A DNA stretch of 64,000 bases. Origin: Desulfosporosinus meridiei DSM 13257. Its GTDB lineage: Bacteria; Bacillota; Desulfitobacteriia; Desulfitobacteriales; Desulfitobacteriaceae. The stretch lies in the NCBI RefSeq assembly GCF_000231385.2, contig NC_018515.1:204501-268500 (forward strand). Reading direction: 5' to 3'. The notes beneath the pieces are model-generated. The model saw only the letters and a list, made by a program, of their open reading frames with translations. It was not told the origin of the DNA and did no database searches. Below are positions 7,419 through 16,593 of the stretch, in pieces; the first letter of the stretch is position 1; every line of letters starts with the position of its first letter. The position numbers and the translations under genes were made by a program.

Positions 7419-7895
7419 ATGTTTAAGGTTGGTGACAAAGTTGTCTATCCGATGCACGGTGCTGGGATTATTGAATCGATCGAAGAACGTGAAGTTCTTG
7501 GAGAGAAAAGCCAATATTATGTCATGCACTTACCTGTGGGGAATATGAAATTATTTATTCCCTTGAAGAATGTGGAGAACCTTGGCTTAAGGCAAGTAAT
7601 TTCTCCTACTATGGTGAAAGATGTTCTAGAGGTTCTACAAACAAAAGACACAGCAAATACCTTAGCTTGGAATCGGCGCTATCGTGCAAACTTAGAGAAA
7701 ATCAAGAGCGGGAATATTTTCGAAGTTGCCAATGTTGTGCGTAGTCTTGCGCAAAGAGAAAACGAAAAAGGGCTTTCAACAGGGGAAAAGAAAATGTACG
7801 AAAATGCCTGTCAGATTCTGATTAGTGAACTGGTTTTGACTGAGGGATCTGAAGAAGAAGCAGTCAGGCAATGGCTTTCCTCCGCTTTGATTTAG
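7419..7895 (+). CDS. CarD/CdnL-family RNA polymerase-binding regulator
   Basis: 158 residues from the ATG at 7419, shortly after AGGGGGTGG; codons upstream in the same frame lie in the promoter region and are not coding. The N-terminal half (MFKVGDKVVYPMHGAG...VMHLPVGNMKLFIPL) is the Tudor-like RNAP-interaction domain shared with the Mfd/TRCF family, and the C-terminal half is helical (NRRYRANLEKIKSGN...SLAQRENEKGLSTGEKKMYENA). Members bind the RNAP beta subunit and stabilise open complexes, mainly at rRNA and housekeeping promoters. It stands immediately before yacL and ispD, as in many Clostridia. Two consensus promoters suggest strong constitutive expression. Confidence 0.9.
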   Translation: MFKVGDKVVYPMHGAGIIESIEEREVLGEKSQYYVMHLPVGNMKLFIPLKNVENLGLRQVISPTMVKDVLEVLQTKDTANTLAWNRRYRANLEKIKSGNIFEVANVVRSLAQRENEKGLSTGEKKMYENACQILISELVLTEGSEEEAVRQWLSSALI

Positions 7896-8291
7896 TCTAG
7901 AATCTTTTCATTCGGATTAGGGCGTCTTATTGAGGTCATGGCTGACGAATTTTAATTGTTCTTTTATCCAGCTAGCACAACTAAAGTTTTGGTAAGGTAT
8001 TTTCTAACATGTTGAAGAATTGGCCATGACTTAAAGGACGTTCGAAGATTTAGCATCCCCAAGAACTTTACCTAAGACTTATCTGGTTAATAATGTTGAA
8101 GAACCTACATTTTACTTAATCAGCATTTTGGAAAACCGCTGTAAGTATGGTAAAGTGGCTATGGCAAAGCAATTTGCTTAATGGAAATCCTGCTAAGAGA
8201 AGGGTTTTATTGGTATTGGTTGAAAAATTATGAAATCCAAAGTATAATTGGGAAGACTTTTAGTCAAAATAGGTTAAAAGGAGGTGAAAAG
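7896..8291. other. Gene-free stretch between carD and yacL
   Basis: No credible coding frame or terminator is seen. GTCATGGC (7935-7942) and GCCATGAC (8023-8030) form a distant inverted repeat, and ATGTTGAAGAA occurs twice, at about 8010 and 8093. The only clear signal is the promoter at 8220-8248. Confidence 0.5.
8220..8248 (+). promoter_or_regulatory. Predicted sigma-A promoter of the yacL-ispD-ispF-gltX unit
   Basis: TTGAAA at 8220-8225 and TATAAT at 8243-8248 with a 17-bp spacer, about 40 bases before the yacL start. Confidence 0.7.
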
Positions 8292-9482
8292 ATGATTCGC
8301 AATTTAATACGCGGGATCATCACTCTGTTACTAGGGGCGGTAGGGTTTTATCTCAACTATATCCTTATTAGCCTCGATTTTTTAAATACCCTAGGCTGGA
8401 ATGGTTCTCTTGTTTGGACCTACGCCATAATGAGTATTTTATTTGGCATCATAGGATTTTTAGTTGCCCCTGTTAGTATTCGTTCTTTTATTGCTTTAAT
8501 GCGTTGGATGGATTCAAGATTAACAAGGGTTCCCACAAATGATCTTATGGGTGGGGCCGTTGGGGGTATTATTGGACTTATTATTGCAAGTTTATTTGGA
8601 AACTCGTTTGTCAGTATTAAGTTTTTTGGCCCACTTTTGGCAGTGCTACTTAGTCTTTTTTTGGGTTATCTAGGTCTGACAATTGGAATGAAACGCAAAG
8701 AAGATGTTTTGGGCTTCCTTAATTTTTTTCCAAAATTTCGTGATCGGGGAGAAAAGGCGGAAAAGTCTGGAGATAAGGCTGATAAAGGGGACAAGAATAA
8801 GGAAGGTAAAGCTGGCCTTTCCCGTGAGTTAGTAAGTTATAAAATACTGGACACCAGTGTGATTATTGATGGACGAATAGCCGACATTGTTAAAACCGGT
8901 TTTTTGGAAGGGGTATTGTTAATTCCCAGCTTTGTGCTGGAAGAGCTTCGTCATATAGCGGATTCTTCGGATCTGCTTAAACGAAATCGAGGCCGCAGAG
9001 GTCTTGATATCCTTAATCAGATTTCCAAGGAAACTGTTATTAAAGTTCATATTCATGAACAGGATTTTGATGATATCAATGAAGTTGACAGCAAACTTGT
9101 AAGGTTAGGACAAGTTTTGAATTCCCCTTTATTGACTAATGATTATAATCTCAATAAAGTGGCAGAGCTTCAAGGAGTTAAGGTTCTAAATATTAACGAA
9201 CTAGCTAATGCTCTGAAACCTATTGTTTTACCAGGAGAAGAAATGTTAGTTCAAGTCATGAAAGAAGGAAAAGAGCCCGGGCAGGGAGTCGCATATCTTG
9301 ATGACGGAACCATGATTGTTGTGGATATGGGGCGGAGGTATATGGGTCAGAATGTTGTTGTTTTAGTAACAAGTGTCCTTCAGACAGCGGCTGGTCGTAT
9401 GATCTTTGCTAAGCCTAAAAACTCTTTAGAAAAAAAGCCGATGGGCCTTCGTCCGACGGATGAGGTGAATGCGATTGGTTAA
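8292..9482 (+). CDS. yacL: Membrane-anchored PIN-TRAM domain protein (YacL family)
   Basis: 396 residues from the ATG at 8292, behind AAAAGGAGGTG; a longer frame upstream crosses the promoter and is not coding. Four hydrophobic helices fill about residues 5-130, followed by a Lys/Asp-rich linker. A PIN nuclease-like domain begins at YKILDTSVIIDGRIADI, with acidic residues also in ELRHIADSSD and LLTNDYNLNKVAEL. A C-terminal TRAM domain spans about residues 320-380 (PGEEMLVQVMKEGKEPGQGVAYLDDGT is split by its core glycine turn). PIN plus TRAM suggests RNA binding or cleavage at the membrane, but the substrate is unknown. It overlaps ispD by a few bases, so translation is probably coupled. Confidence 0.9.
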   Translation: MIRNLIRGIITLLLGAVGFYLNYILISLDFLNTLGWNGSLVWTYAIMSILFGIIGFLVAPVSIRSFIALMRWMDSRLTRVPTNDLMGGAVGGIIGLIIASLFGNSFVSIKFFGPLLAVLLSLFLGYLGLTIGMKRKEDVLGFLNFFPKFRDRGEKAEKSGDKADKGDKNKEGKAGLSRELVSYKILDTSVIIDGRIADIVKTGFLEGVLLIPSFVLEELRHIADSSDLLKRNRGRRGLDILNQISKETVIKVHIHEQDFDDINEVDSKLVRLGQVLNSPLLTNDYNLNKVAELQGVKVLNINELANALKPIVLPGEEMLVQVMKEGKEPGQGVAYLDDGTMIVVDMGRRYMGQNVVVLVTSVLQTAAGRMIFAKPKNSLEKKPMGLRPTDEVNAIG

Positions 9483-10173
9483 TATCGGGATCGTCATTCC
9501 GGCAGCCGGTCAAGGTAAACGGATGGGGGCCGGATACAACAAGCAATTTCTGGCGTTGAGGGATAAGCCAATTTTAGCGCATACTATCGGACTTTTTGAA
9601 GAATCTGATTATGTTTCGGAAATTGTGGTTGTAGGTGCTGAAGGGGATATTGCTACTATTGAAGAACTAGTTTCATTTTATGATTTAAAAAAGGTTGTTA
9701 AGATCTGTATAGGTGGAGTGCTGCGCCAAGATTCCGTTTGCACAGGGGTTCGAGCTCTAAGTCCCACTATTCAACGGATAGTGGTGCATGATGGGGCGCG
9801 GCCCCTTTTAACATTGCCGGCATTTCATAAATTTCTTAAAGAAACAGAAACTAATTCTGCTGCTATCATGGGGGTTCCGATTAAGGATACTGTAAAACAA
9901 GTTGATTCAGCAGGGAATGTGCTTGAGACATTGCCGCGGGACTATTTGCGTGCGGTTCAGACTCCTCAGATATTCGACCGAGGAATATTGGAAGAAGCCC
10001 ACGAAAGAGCGTCTGTGTCAAGTTACTATGGTACGGATGACGCATCTTTGTTAGAATGGATAGGGCATCCCGTTCATATGGTGGAAGGGATGCAAGAGAA
10101 TATTAAGGTTACCACACCTGAAGATTTGTGGTTAGCTGAGAGAATACTGACGATGCGCGAAAAAGAGAGATAG
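9475..10173 (+). CDS. ispD: 2-C-methyl-D-erythritol 4-phosphate cytidylyltransferase
   Basis: Third step of the MEP isoprenoid pathway: transfers CMP from CTP to MEP. The signature PAAGQGKRMG binds CTP at the N-terminus; VHDGARPLL, the PIKDTVK loop and RAVQTPQIF are typical. I prefer the TTG at 9475 (MVNIGIVIPAAG), about seven bases after GAGGTG; an ATG at 9469 sits almost on top of that site. The gene overlaps the end of yacL by eight bases and is followed by ispF, so two steps of one pathway are co-expressed. Length (232 aa) is normal. Confidence 0.95.
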   Translation: MVNIGIVIPAAGQGKRMGAGYNKQFLALRDKPILAHTIGLFEESDYVSEIVVVGAEGDIATIEELVSFYDLKKVVKICIGGVLRQDSVCTGVRALSPTIQRIVVHDGARPLLTLPAFHKFLKETETNSAAIMGVPIKDTVKQVDSAGNVLETLPRDYLRAVQTPQIFDRGILEEAHERASVSSYYGTDDASLLEWIGHPVHMVEGMQENIKVTTPEDLWLAERILTMREKER

Positions 10174-10221
10174 GGTATTTGACCTGAGCCGTTGAACTCG
10201 AACCGCAAATATTGAGAAGGG

Positions 10222-10713
10222 GTGTTTGAAATCAATGTAGGAATTGGTTATGATGTACATGCATTGGTGGAAGGGCGTTTGTTGATCTTAGGTGGAGTAG
10301 AAATTCCCCATGAACGTGGATTGCTGGGACACTCAGATGCAGATGTATTGGTTCACGCAATTATGGATGCGCTTTTGGGTGCTTTGGCACTTGGAGATAT
10401 CGGAGGCCATTTTCCAGATAACGATCCAAGCTATCGAGGTATCTCAAGCCTTGCTTTATTAGAACATGTTATGAGACTTATCGAATCCAGGGGATATCGT
10501 GTCGGAAATATAGACAGCATCATCATTGCGGAGCGCCCTAAAATTGCTCCGTATATCGCAAAGATGAGAGCTAATTTATCGCGATCTATGAATATAGAGG
10601 AGTCACGTATCTCGGTGAAGGCAACTACGACAGAGCGATTAGGATTTGTGGGTAAAGAAGAAGGAATTGCAGCTCAAGCAATTGTTAACTTAAAAAAGGT
10701 GGAGGAAATATAA
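10222..10713 (+). CDS. ispF: 2-C-methyl-D-erythritol 2,4-cyclodiphosphate synthase
   Basis: Fifth step of the MEP pathway: cyclises CDP-ME 2-phosphate with release of CMP, as a trimer with a zinc site. GYDVHAL supplies the metal-binding Asp and His; [27 protein letters not shown] and the [12 protein letters not shown] segment are diagnostic. The start is GTG at 10222 behind GAGAAGG; no better in-frame start exists before the conserved GIGYDVH. Length (163 aa) is standard. The stop overlaps the gltX start as TAATG. Confidence 0.96.
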   Translation: MFEINVGIGYDVHALVEGRLLILGGVEIPHERGLLGHSDADVLVHAIMDALLGALALGDIGGHFPDNDPSYRGISSLALLEHVMRLIESRGYRVGNIDSIIIAERPKIAPYIAKMRANLSRSMNIEESRISVKATTTERLGFVGKEEGIAAQAIVNLKKVEEI

Positions 10714-12176
10714 TGGAAATTCGTGTTCGGTTTGCACCAAGTCCAACAGGGCCGCTTCATATAGGAGGAGCAAGATCGGCTTTATTTAATTATTTATGGG
10801 CTCGCAAGAATAAGGGTACATTTATTGTACGAAGTGAAGATACTGATTTAGAGCGTTCTAGCAGGGAATCAGAACATAACATTTTGCAAGCACTAAGATG
10901 GTTAGATATTCAATGGAATGAAGGAATTGAAGTTGGTGGGGAACATGGCCCTTATCGGCAAACTGACCGTTTAGAGCTTTATAAAGATTATCAGGAAAAG
11001 CTGCTTGCTAATGGGCATGCCTACTACTGTTACTGTACTGAAGAAGAGCTGGAACAGGAAAGACAGTCTCTAATTGCTAAAGGAGAGACTCCACGCTATT
11101 TAGGGAAGTGCAGAAATTTGTCTGCAGAGCAACGTGAGGCGTTTGAAATTGAGGGCCGAAAGCCCGTTATACGCTTTCGCGTGCCAGAGGGACAGGCAAT
11201 TCATATTTCTGACAAGGTACGTGGGGATGTTGTATTTGATAGCAACGGTATTGGAGATTACGTTATTGTAAAATCAGATGGAATTCCTACATATAATTTT
11301 GCAGTTGTTGTTGACGATATTACTATGTCAATAACCCATGTAATTCGGGGGGAAGAACATCTTTCTAATACTCCTCGCCAGGTTATGATTTATCAGGCAT
11401 TAGGATCTCCAGCCCCTGAATTTGCTCACATTTCTCTGATTCTTAATACAGAGGGAGGAAAGATGAGTAAGCGGGATGGGGATACTGCAGTCATAGATTA
11501 TCAGCAGAAAGGGTATCTCCCGGAAGCTATTGTTAATTTTATTGCTCTACTTGGTTGGGCACCTACAGGAGAAGAAGAATTTTATACCCTTGATGAATTG
11601 GCAAAGGAATTTTCGTTAGATCGAGTTTCCAAGAGCCCTGCTGTCTTTGATCGACACAAGCTGGATTATATCAACTCACATTATATTAAAGCGTCCTCAC
11701 CGGAACGGCTAGCGGAACTTGCTATGCCTCATCTTGAAGAATTAGGCATGCTTCCCCAGGATCAAAGATCCGTTGAGCAGCAGCAATGGCTGGTAAGCTT
11801 TATTAAGGCTATTGCAGAGAAAATATCTTATTTGGCTGAAGTGAAGGATTATATTCATTATTTTCATGGCGATACTCCACTTGAACCGCAGAGTGATGCC
11901 TTGGAAGTGTTAAAAGGCGAACAGGTCCCAAGTGTTCTGGCTATGTTCAAAGAAAAATTGCAGGGAGCAGAGATGCTTTCCGCTGAGACGGTAAAAGTTA
12001 TTCTGAAACAAATGACTAAAGAATTAAAACTTGGTGGTAAATTTGTATACATGCCAGTTCGGATAGCATTAACAGGACAGATGCACGGGCCGGAATTGTA
12101 TGATATTATCCCCTTGCTGGGGCTCAAGAATGTTTTGGGGCGCATCGGGTATACAGAGGAGCATTATTTAGGGTAG
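10713..12176 (+). CDS. gltX: Glutamyl-tRNA synthetase
   Basis: Class I synthetase charging tRNA-Glu (and perhaps tRNA-Gln for the amidation route). The HIGH box appears as PSPTGPLHIGGARSALFN near the N-terminus and the KMSKS loop as GGKMSKRDG around residue 250. The anticodon-binding helical domain fills the last third. Length (487 aa) fits. Translation begins at an ATG that overlaps the ispF stop, behind GGAGG, so it is probably coupled. No strong terminator follows: the CCGCC/GGCGG repeat after the stop lacks a T run. Confidence 0.97.
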   Translation: MEIRVRFAPSPTGPLHIGGARSALFNYLWARKNKGTFIVRSEDTDLERSSRESEHNILQALRWLDIQWNEGIEVGGEHGPYRQTDRLELYKDYQEKLLANGHAYYCYCTEEELEQERQSLIAKGETPRYLGKCRNLSAEQREAFEIEGRKPVIRFRVPEGQAIHISDKVRGDVVFDSNGIGDYVIVKSDGIPTYNFAVVVDDITMSITHVIRGEEHLSNTPRQVMIYQALGSPAPEFAHISLILNTEGGKMSKRDGDTAVIDYQQKGYLPEAIVNFIALLGWAPTGEEEFYTLDELAKEFSLDRVSKSPAVFDRHKLDYINSHYIKASSPERLAELAMPHLEELGMLPQDQRSVEQQQWLVSFIKAIAEKISYLAEVKDYIHYFHGDTPLEPQSDALEVLKGEQVPSVLAMFKEKLQGAEMLSAETVKVILKQMTKELKLGGKFVYMPVRIALTGQMHGPELYDIIPLLGLKNVLGRIGYTEEHYLG

Positions 12177-12219
12177 ACCGCCTCTATAATGGGGCGGCAA
12201 GCGCTACTTAGAGAACTAA

Positions 12220-12249
12220 TTGACAAAATAATGGAGACTACCATATAAT
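12220..12249 (+). promoter_or_regulatory. Sigma-A promoter of the cysE-cysS T-box transcript
   Basis: TTGACA at 12220-12225 and TATAAT at 12244-12249 with an 18-bp spacer, just upstream of the T-box stem I. Confidence 0.85.
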
Positions 12250-12284
12250 TAAATATAAATTATCGTGTTGGCGAAAAATACAAA

Positions 12285-12519
12285 TGGTTTATGACGATGA
12301 TGAGAAAGAGTACAAAGAGGAATTGCGACTAGCGAGAATGGGGTAGTGGAAGCCATTTGCAAGGAGTATTTGGAAGTGCGTCTCGGAGTTGATTGGAAGA
12401 AATTTGAAAGTATTTCAATCCGTATTACTGCGTTAAAGTTTTGAGCTGGAACGACATGTCGTTCAAACAGAGTGGGACCGCGGAATTTTCGTCTCTGGAC
12501 GAGGAGTTCCGCTTTTTTT
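12285..12519 (+). promoter_or_regulatory. T-box riboswitch, probably tRNA-Cys specific
   Basis: The T-box core AGTGGGACCGCGG (12471-12483) precedes a terminator. Upstream, GATGAGAAAGAGTA and AGCGAGAATGGGGTAGTGGAAG match stem I landmarks (AGTA bulge, distal AG bulge and loop). The likely specifier is TGC at 12358-12360, a cysteine codon followed by A. Uncharged tRNA-Cys would pair with this codon and the T-box bulge and favour the antiterminator. The placement before cysE and cysS fits cysteine control. Confidence 0.9.
12480..12519 (+). terminator. Regulated terminator of the cysE-cysS T-box
   Basis: GCGGAA/TTCCGC (12480-12485 with 12507-12512) encloses TCGTC/GACGA and is followed by seven T. 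The 5' arm overlaps the T-box sequence, so terminator and antiterminator exclude each other. Confidence 0.9.
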
Positions 12520-12623
12520 GTGTTTATTTATATTATCGGCGATGTTCAGGTGTATTCAAAGGGTACTGAGTAAATGACGGTTAACAGAATAACAAAATAA
12601 GCTAAAGAGAAAAGGGTGAAGCT

Positions 12624-13370
12624 ATGTTTGGACAGATAAAGCGTGATATCCAAGTTATTTTTGAACGTGATCCTGCAGCAAAAAGTATTTGGGAAGTTAT
12701 CTTTTGTTATCCTGGGTTTCACGCTGTGCTATTCCATAGAATGGCACATTGGTTGTACATTCATAAGCTGGTTCTCTTACCGCGTATGATCTCCCAGCTC
12801 TCCCGCTTCCTAACGGGAATCGAGATTCATCCGGGTGCGAAGATTGGGCAAGGACTTTTTATTGATCATGGTACGGGTGTGGTAATAGGTGAGACTACAG
12901 AGATCGGAAATAACGTGACTTTATATCAAGGTGTTACTCTGGGTGGAACTGGGAAAGAGAAAGGAAAACGGCATCCAACGATTGGAGATAATGTTGTAAT
13001 TGGAGCAGGTGCGAGGGTATTAGGTTCCTTCAAAGTTGGGGATAATGTAAAAATTGGAGCAGGTTCGGTTGTTAATAAGCCTGTACCAAGTGATACGACT
13101 GTTGTAGGTGTACCCGGGCGAATTGTTCTTCACCGTGGGATACCGATTAAAGATCCTGATTTGAGGCATGATGAGCTTCCGGATCCGGTGAATGAAATGC
13201 TGAAGTGTCTAATGCAGCGTGTAGAATATTTGGAACAGCGATTAAATGAAGAGGAGAGTCGATACGATGTCTTTGAAATTATTCAACACAATGACCCGTC
13301 AAAAAGAGGAGTTTCAACCAAGAGAGAGCGGGAAGGTGGCAATGTATGTTTGCGGCCCGACAACCTATAA
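12624..13370 (+). CDS. cysE: Serine O-acetyltransferase with a C-terminal extension
   Basis: Makes O-acetylserine from serine and acetyl-CoA, the first committed step of cysteine synthesis. An N-terminal helical part is followed by the left-handed beta-helix of hexapeptide repeats ([54 protein letters not shown]). The start at 12624 follows AAAGGGTGAAG. The family normally ends near residue 215 in Firmicutes. Here the frame continues to 248 residues, and about 35 of them (from residue 214) are read from DNA that also encodes the start of cysS. The tail is low in hydrophobic residues and unlike CysE, probably a lost stop codon rather than a new domain. Confidence 0.92.
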   Translation: MFGQIKRDIQVIFERDPAAKSIWEVIFCYPGFHAVLFHRMAHWLYIHKLVLLPRMISQLSRFLTGIEIHPGAKIGQGLFIDHGTGVVIGETTEIGNNVTLYQGVTLGGTGKEKGKRHPTIGDNVVIGAGARVLGSFKVGDNVKIGAGSVVNKPVPSDTTVVGVPGRIVLHRGIPIKDPDLRHDELPDPVNEMLKCLMQRVEYLEQRLNEEESRYDVFEIIQHNDPSKRGVSTKREREGGNVCLRPDNL

Positions 13371-14700
13371 TTATTTTCATGCGGGAAATGCTCGGATGTT
13401 CGTCGTATTCGATATGATTAGACGTTATTTTATTTATAAAGGTTTTGATGTTCGTTACGTTCAGAATTTCACCGATATAGATGATAAGATTATCCAGCGT
13501 GGGAATGTTGAAGGGATGGATCCTTTAGCTTTAGGCCAAAAGTATATTGACGAGTACTTTAAAGATGCTAAAGAATTAAACCTGCTGCCGGCAACGGTTC
13601 ACCCCAAGGCAACAGAGCATATTCCGGAAATGATTGAAATTATCCAAGGTCTTATCGATTCCGGGCTGGGTTATGAGGTGGAGGGGGATGTCTACTTTGC
13701 AGTGGATCACTTCCCTGATTATGGGAAGCTGTCAGGTAGAACTCTTGATGATATGAAGGCAGGAGCGAGAGTTGAAGTGGATGAACGTAAAAGGCATCCC
13801 ATGGACTTTGCACTCTGGAAAAAGGCTAAACCTGGTGAACCGGCCTGGGAAAGCCCGTGGGGAGAGGGGCGGCCGGGTTGGCATATTGAGTGTACGGCTA
13901 TGTCCTTGAAATATTTGGGAGCGGGATTTGATATTCACGGTGGAGGGGAGGATCTTTCATTTCCTCATCATGAAAACGAAATTGCTCAAACAGAAGGGTA
14001 CTTAAAAGGGAAGACCTTTGCTCGGCATTGGATGCACAACGCTTTTCTTACAATTAATCAAGAAAAAATGTCTAAATCCTTGGGCAATTTTTTTACGATC
14101 CGCGAGTTGTTGGTGAATTCTCCGGGAGAAGTTATTCGCTTCTATTTACTGGGAACTCACTATCGCAGTCCCTTGGATTTTAACGATCAAAACTTAATTA
14201 TGGCGCAAAAGGGCTTGGAACGTCTGCAAACCAGCGTTCGCTTAGCTCAGGAGGCTCTGGCAAGGGAAGGCGCAGTGAAAAATGACCAGGGCAGCCTAGA
14301 GTTGTCAAGGGCTTCTAAAGAGGCGAGAGAGGCCTTTGAGAAGGCAATGGATGATGATTTTAATTCCGCATTAGCTTATGCGGCTTTATTTGAGCTAGCA
14401 AAGACCATGAATGGCCTTGTACAGGCAAATCCTGTGCCTTCGGAAGGACTAGCTGAGGCTCACAACACTTTAGTGAAACTTGGAGATGTTTTAGGGTTTG
14501 ATTTGCTTCATCCGGCTAAAATTGATGTCGAGAACAATGAAATCCTAAACGAAGTGATGGAAGTTGTCTTACAGATTCGTTCGAAATCACGCCAGAAAAA
14601 GGACTGGGAAATGGCGGACTTTATCCGCGATGGACTTAAAGAAAAAGGAATTGTTATTGAGGATACTCCCCAAGGGGCCAGGTGGCAAATTAAGCGATAA
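13267..14700 (+). CDS. cysS: Cysteinyl-tRNA synthetase
   Basis: Class I synthetase charging tRNA-Cys; a zinc ion in the active site recognises cysteine. Visible are [20 protein letters not shown] (HIGH-equivalent HAGN and a zinc Cys), WHIECTAMS and [10 protein letters not shown] (further zinc ligands), and [11 protein letters not shown] chose the ATG at 13267 (MSLKLFNTM), eight bases after GAGGAGAG; the in-frame ATG at 13246 would add seven residues and lies upstream of that site. The first 104 bases overlap the end of cysE in another frame. Length is 477 aa. Under T-box control with cysE. Confidence 0.97.
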   Translation: MSLKLFNTMTRQKEEFQPRESGKVAMYVCGPTTYNYFHAGNARMFVVFDMIRRYFIYKGFDVRYVQNFTDIDDKIIQRGNVEGMDPLALGQKYIDEYFKDAKELNLLPATVHPKATEHIPEMIEIIQGLIDSGLGYEVEGDVYFAVDHFPDYGKLSGRTLDDMKAGARVEVDERKRHPMDFALWKKAKPGEPAWESPWGEGRPGWHIECTAMSLKYLGAGFDIHGGGEDLSFPHHENEIAQTEGYLKGKTFARHWMHNAFLTINQEKMSKSLGNFFTIRELLVNSPGEVIRFYLLGTHYRSPLDFNDQNLIMAQKGLERLQTSVRLAQEALAREGAVKNDQGSLELSRASKEAREAFEKAMDDDFNSALAYAALFELAKTMNGLVQANPVPSEGLAEAHNTLVKLGDVLGFDLLHPAKIDVENNEILNEVMEVVLQIRSKSRQKKDWEMADFIRDGLKEKGIVIEDTPQGARWQIKR

Positions 14701-14715
14701 TTGAAAGGTGACCTT

Positions 14716-15108
14716 ATGCGAAATTGGCAGGAAATGAATGCCTTGACCTTAGCGTATTTGGGTGATGCGGTTTATGAACTTTGGGTGCGCACCCATTTAC
14801 TTGAACTAGGGCACGAGAGGGTGAAGGAACTTCACAAGCAGGCGGTCAACTATGTACGAGCCGGCACTCAAGCTCAGGTTTTACATGCCCTATTTCCGGA
14901 GCTTGATGAGGTTGAACAGCAGGTTGTAATACGAGGAAGAAATACCAAGGGCGGGCATCCTAAAAATGTGGATGTTGTCACTTATCGTCATGCCACAGGG
15001 TTTGAAAGCTTAGTGGGCTATTGGCAGTTAAGCGGACAAACAGACCGGATGAAATGGGCTTTTGCTAAAGTAGACCAAATGCTTCGCGGTGAAGAAGTAA
15101 TTAAATAA
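14716..15108 (+). CDS. mrnC: Mini-ribonuclease III
   Basis: Dimeric RNase III catalytic domain without the dsRNA-binding domain; in Bacillus it matures 23S rRNA. The RNase III signature is split over LAYLGDAVYELWVR and the acidic ELDEVEQQVVIRGRN; GGHPKNVDVVTYRHATGFE and LVGYWQLSG are typical of MrnC. The ATG at 14716 follows AAAGGTGAC; a TTG at 14701 would lie over that site. Length (130 aa) is standard. It sits between cysS and thyX, as in many Firmicutes. Confidence 0.95.
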   Translation: MRNWQEMNALTLAYLGDAVYELWVRTHLLELGHERVKELHKQAVNYVRAGTQAQVLHALFPELDEVEQQVVIRGRNTKGGHPKNVDVVTYRHATGFESLVGYWQLSGQTDRMKWAFAKVDQMLRGEEVIK

Positions 15109-15151
15109 AGACACTCATTATAGGGTACTGTGAGAAAGGGAGATTTTTTTA

Positions 15152-15829
15152 ATGAATGTGGATCTTATTCAGCACACGCCAGATCCGGAAAAAGTAGTAG
15201 CAGCTGCAGCTCGTTTGTGTTACTCGTCAGATGCTATACCCGATTTGTTTGAACAGCTGAACGATGATAAGGTGGCTAACTTCGTCCGAAGGCTCAGAGA
15301 AATGGGCCATCTTTCCCCTTTTGAGCATGTAAGTTTTCAGTTTTCAATAGATGGTGTTTCAAGGGCTTTGTCCCATCAGCTCGTCCGTCACCGGATTGCA
15401 AGTTATTCGCAACGATCTCAACGTTATGTCAAAGAGAATGGGTTTGAATTCGTTATTCCTCCAAGCGTCATACAAAATCCTGAAGCATTAGGGCGGTTTG
15501 AGGCAGTTATGTCTCGCCTGCAGGAAGACTATCAGGAGCTCTTGAATTACGTACCTGCCGAGGATGCTCGCTATGTCTTGCCTAATGCTTGTACTACTTC
15601 TTTAATGGCTACTTTTAACGCACGATCGTTATTGAATTTTTTTGAGCATAGAACTTGTATTAGGGCTCAATGGGAGATACGTTTTTTAGCTGGAAGAATG
15701 TTAGATTTAGTAAGAGAGGTTGCCCCTAATCTGTTTAGTGAAGCTGGTCCAACCTGTATAACTCAAGGGGTCTGTCGTCAAGGAACATATAGCTGTGGAA
15801 GACTAAAGACCCTAGAAAGAAAGAAGTGA
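15152..15829 (+). CDS. thyX: Flavin-dependent thymidylate synthase
   Basis: Makes dTMP from dUMP using methylene-THF and FAD/NADPH, as a homotetramer. The diagnostic motif is RHRIASYSQRSQRYV (RHR-x2-S ... S-x-RY). SPFEHVSFQFSIDGVSRA and NFFEHRTCIRAQWEIR are also typical. Length is 225 aa, with AAAGGGAGA upstream. The stop overlaps the rlmB start (GTGA), so the two are coupled. No thyA is visible here, but absence from one window proves nothing. Confidence 0.96.
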   Translation: MNVDLIQHTPDPEKVVAAAARLCYSSDAIPDLFEQLNDDKVANFVRRLREMGHLSPFEHVSFQFSIDGVSRALSHQLVRHRIASYSQRSQRYVKENGFEFVIPPSVIQNPEALGRFEAVMSRLQEDYQELLNYVPAEDARYVLPNACTTSLMATFNARSLLNFFEHRTCIRAQWEIRFLAGRMLDLVREVAPNLFSEAGPTCITQGVCRQGTYSCGRLKTLERKK

Positions 15830-16593
15830 ACTTCGTGAACGAAGAAATTGTGTATGGTAAAAATCCAGTGGCTGAGCTTCTTAAAAGTGGCAAACCAATT
15901 AACAAAGTTCTCCTTGTTTCAGATGGGCCTAGTGGTAAAAATCAAGACATTATGGCCTTGCTTCATAAAAATAATACACCATACCAATTTGTAGATCGTC
16001 AGACTCTAGACCGGCTGACAAATCGTGAGCGACATCAGGGCATGCTCGCCTATGTGGCGGCGAGTGAGTATGCGAATGTCGAGGATATTCTGGCCTTAGC
16101 TGTCGAGCGTCAAGAAGACCCTTTTATCTTAATGCTGGATGAAATAGAGGATCCTCATAATTTAGGGGCCTTACTTAGGACTGTTGATGCTGTCGGTGCC
16201 CATGGAGTGATTATTCCTAAGCGGAGAAGTGTAGCCCTCACTGGAACGGTAGCCAAAACATCTGCCGGAGCAGTTGAACATGTCAAAGTAGCCCGAGTGA
16301 GTAACTTAGTTCAAACTTTAAAGGATTTGAAAAAAGCGGGGTGCTGGGTTTCGGGGGCTGAAGCTGGGGGGACAAATGCTTTTAAGGCAGATCTAACCGG
16401 CCCAAGGGTGATTGTAATTGGCAGTGAAGGGAAAGGGATTAGTCGTTTACTTAGAGAAAATTGTGATGAAATCGTAAGTCTGCCCATGAGGGGGCAGGTC
16501 TCTTCCTTAAATGCCAGTGTTGCAGGTTCGGTTATGCTTTATGAGGTGCTCAGACAAAGAATTCAATCTGAAAAACCCATCACAAAAATCTAA
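15826..16593 (+). CDS. rlmB: 23S rRNA 2'-O-ribose methyltransferase, TrmH/SpoU family
   Basis: By similarity and position this methylates G2251 of 23S rRNA. It has an N-terminal substrate-binding domain (VYGKNPVAELLKSG) and the knotted SPOUT domain with three motifs: DPHNLGALLRTVDAVGAHG, VIVIGSEGKGISRLL and LPMRGQVSSLNASVAGSVM. Starts are ambiguous: GTG at 15826 overlaps the thyX stop, and GTG at 15835 follows AAGAAGTGA. yacP, which usually lies between rlmB and sigH, is absent. RlmB versus a related SpoU enzyme cannot be settled from sequence alone. Confidence 0.9.
   Translation: MNFVNEEIVYGKNPVAELLKSGKPINKVLLVSDGPSGKNQDIMALLHKNNTPYQFVDRQTLDRLTNRERHQGMLAYVAASEYANVEDILALAVERQEDPFILMLDEIEDPHNLGALLRTVDAVGAHGVIIPKRRSVALTGTVAKTSAGAVEHVKVARVSNLVQTLKDLKKAGCWVSGAEAGGTNAFKADLTGPRVIVIGSEGKGISRLLRENCDEIVSLPMRGQVSSLNASVAGSVMLYEVLRQRIQSEKPITKI

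Noticed and set aside
7896-8291. A decayed gene between carD and yacL
   Set aside because: No remnant of a recognisable family was seen; the short repeats are too weak to support a pseudogene.
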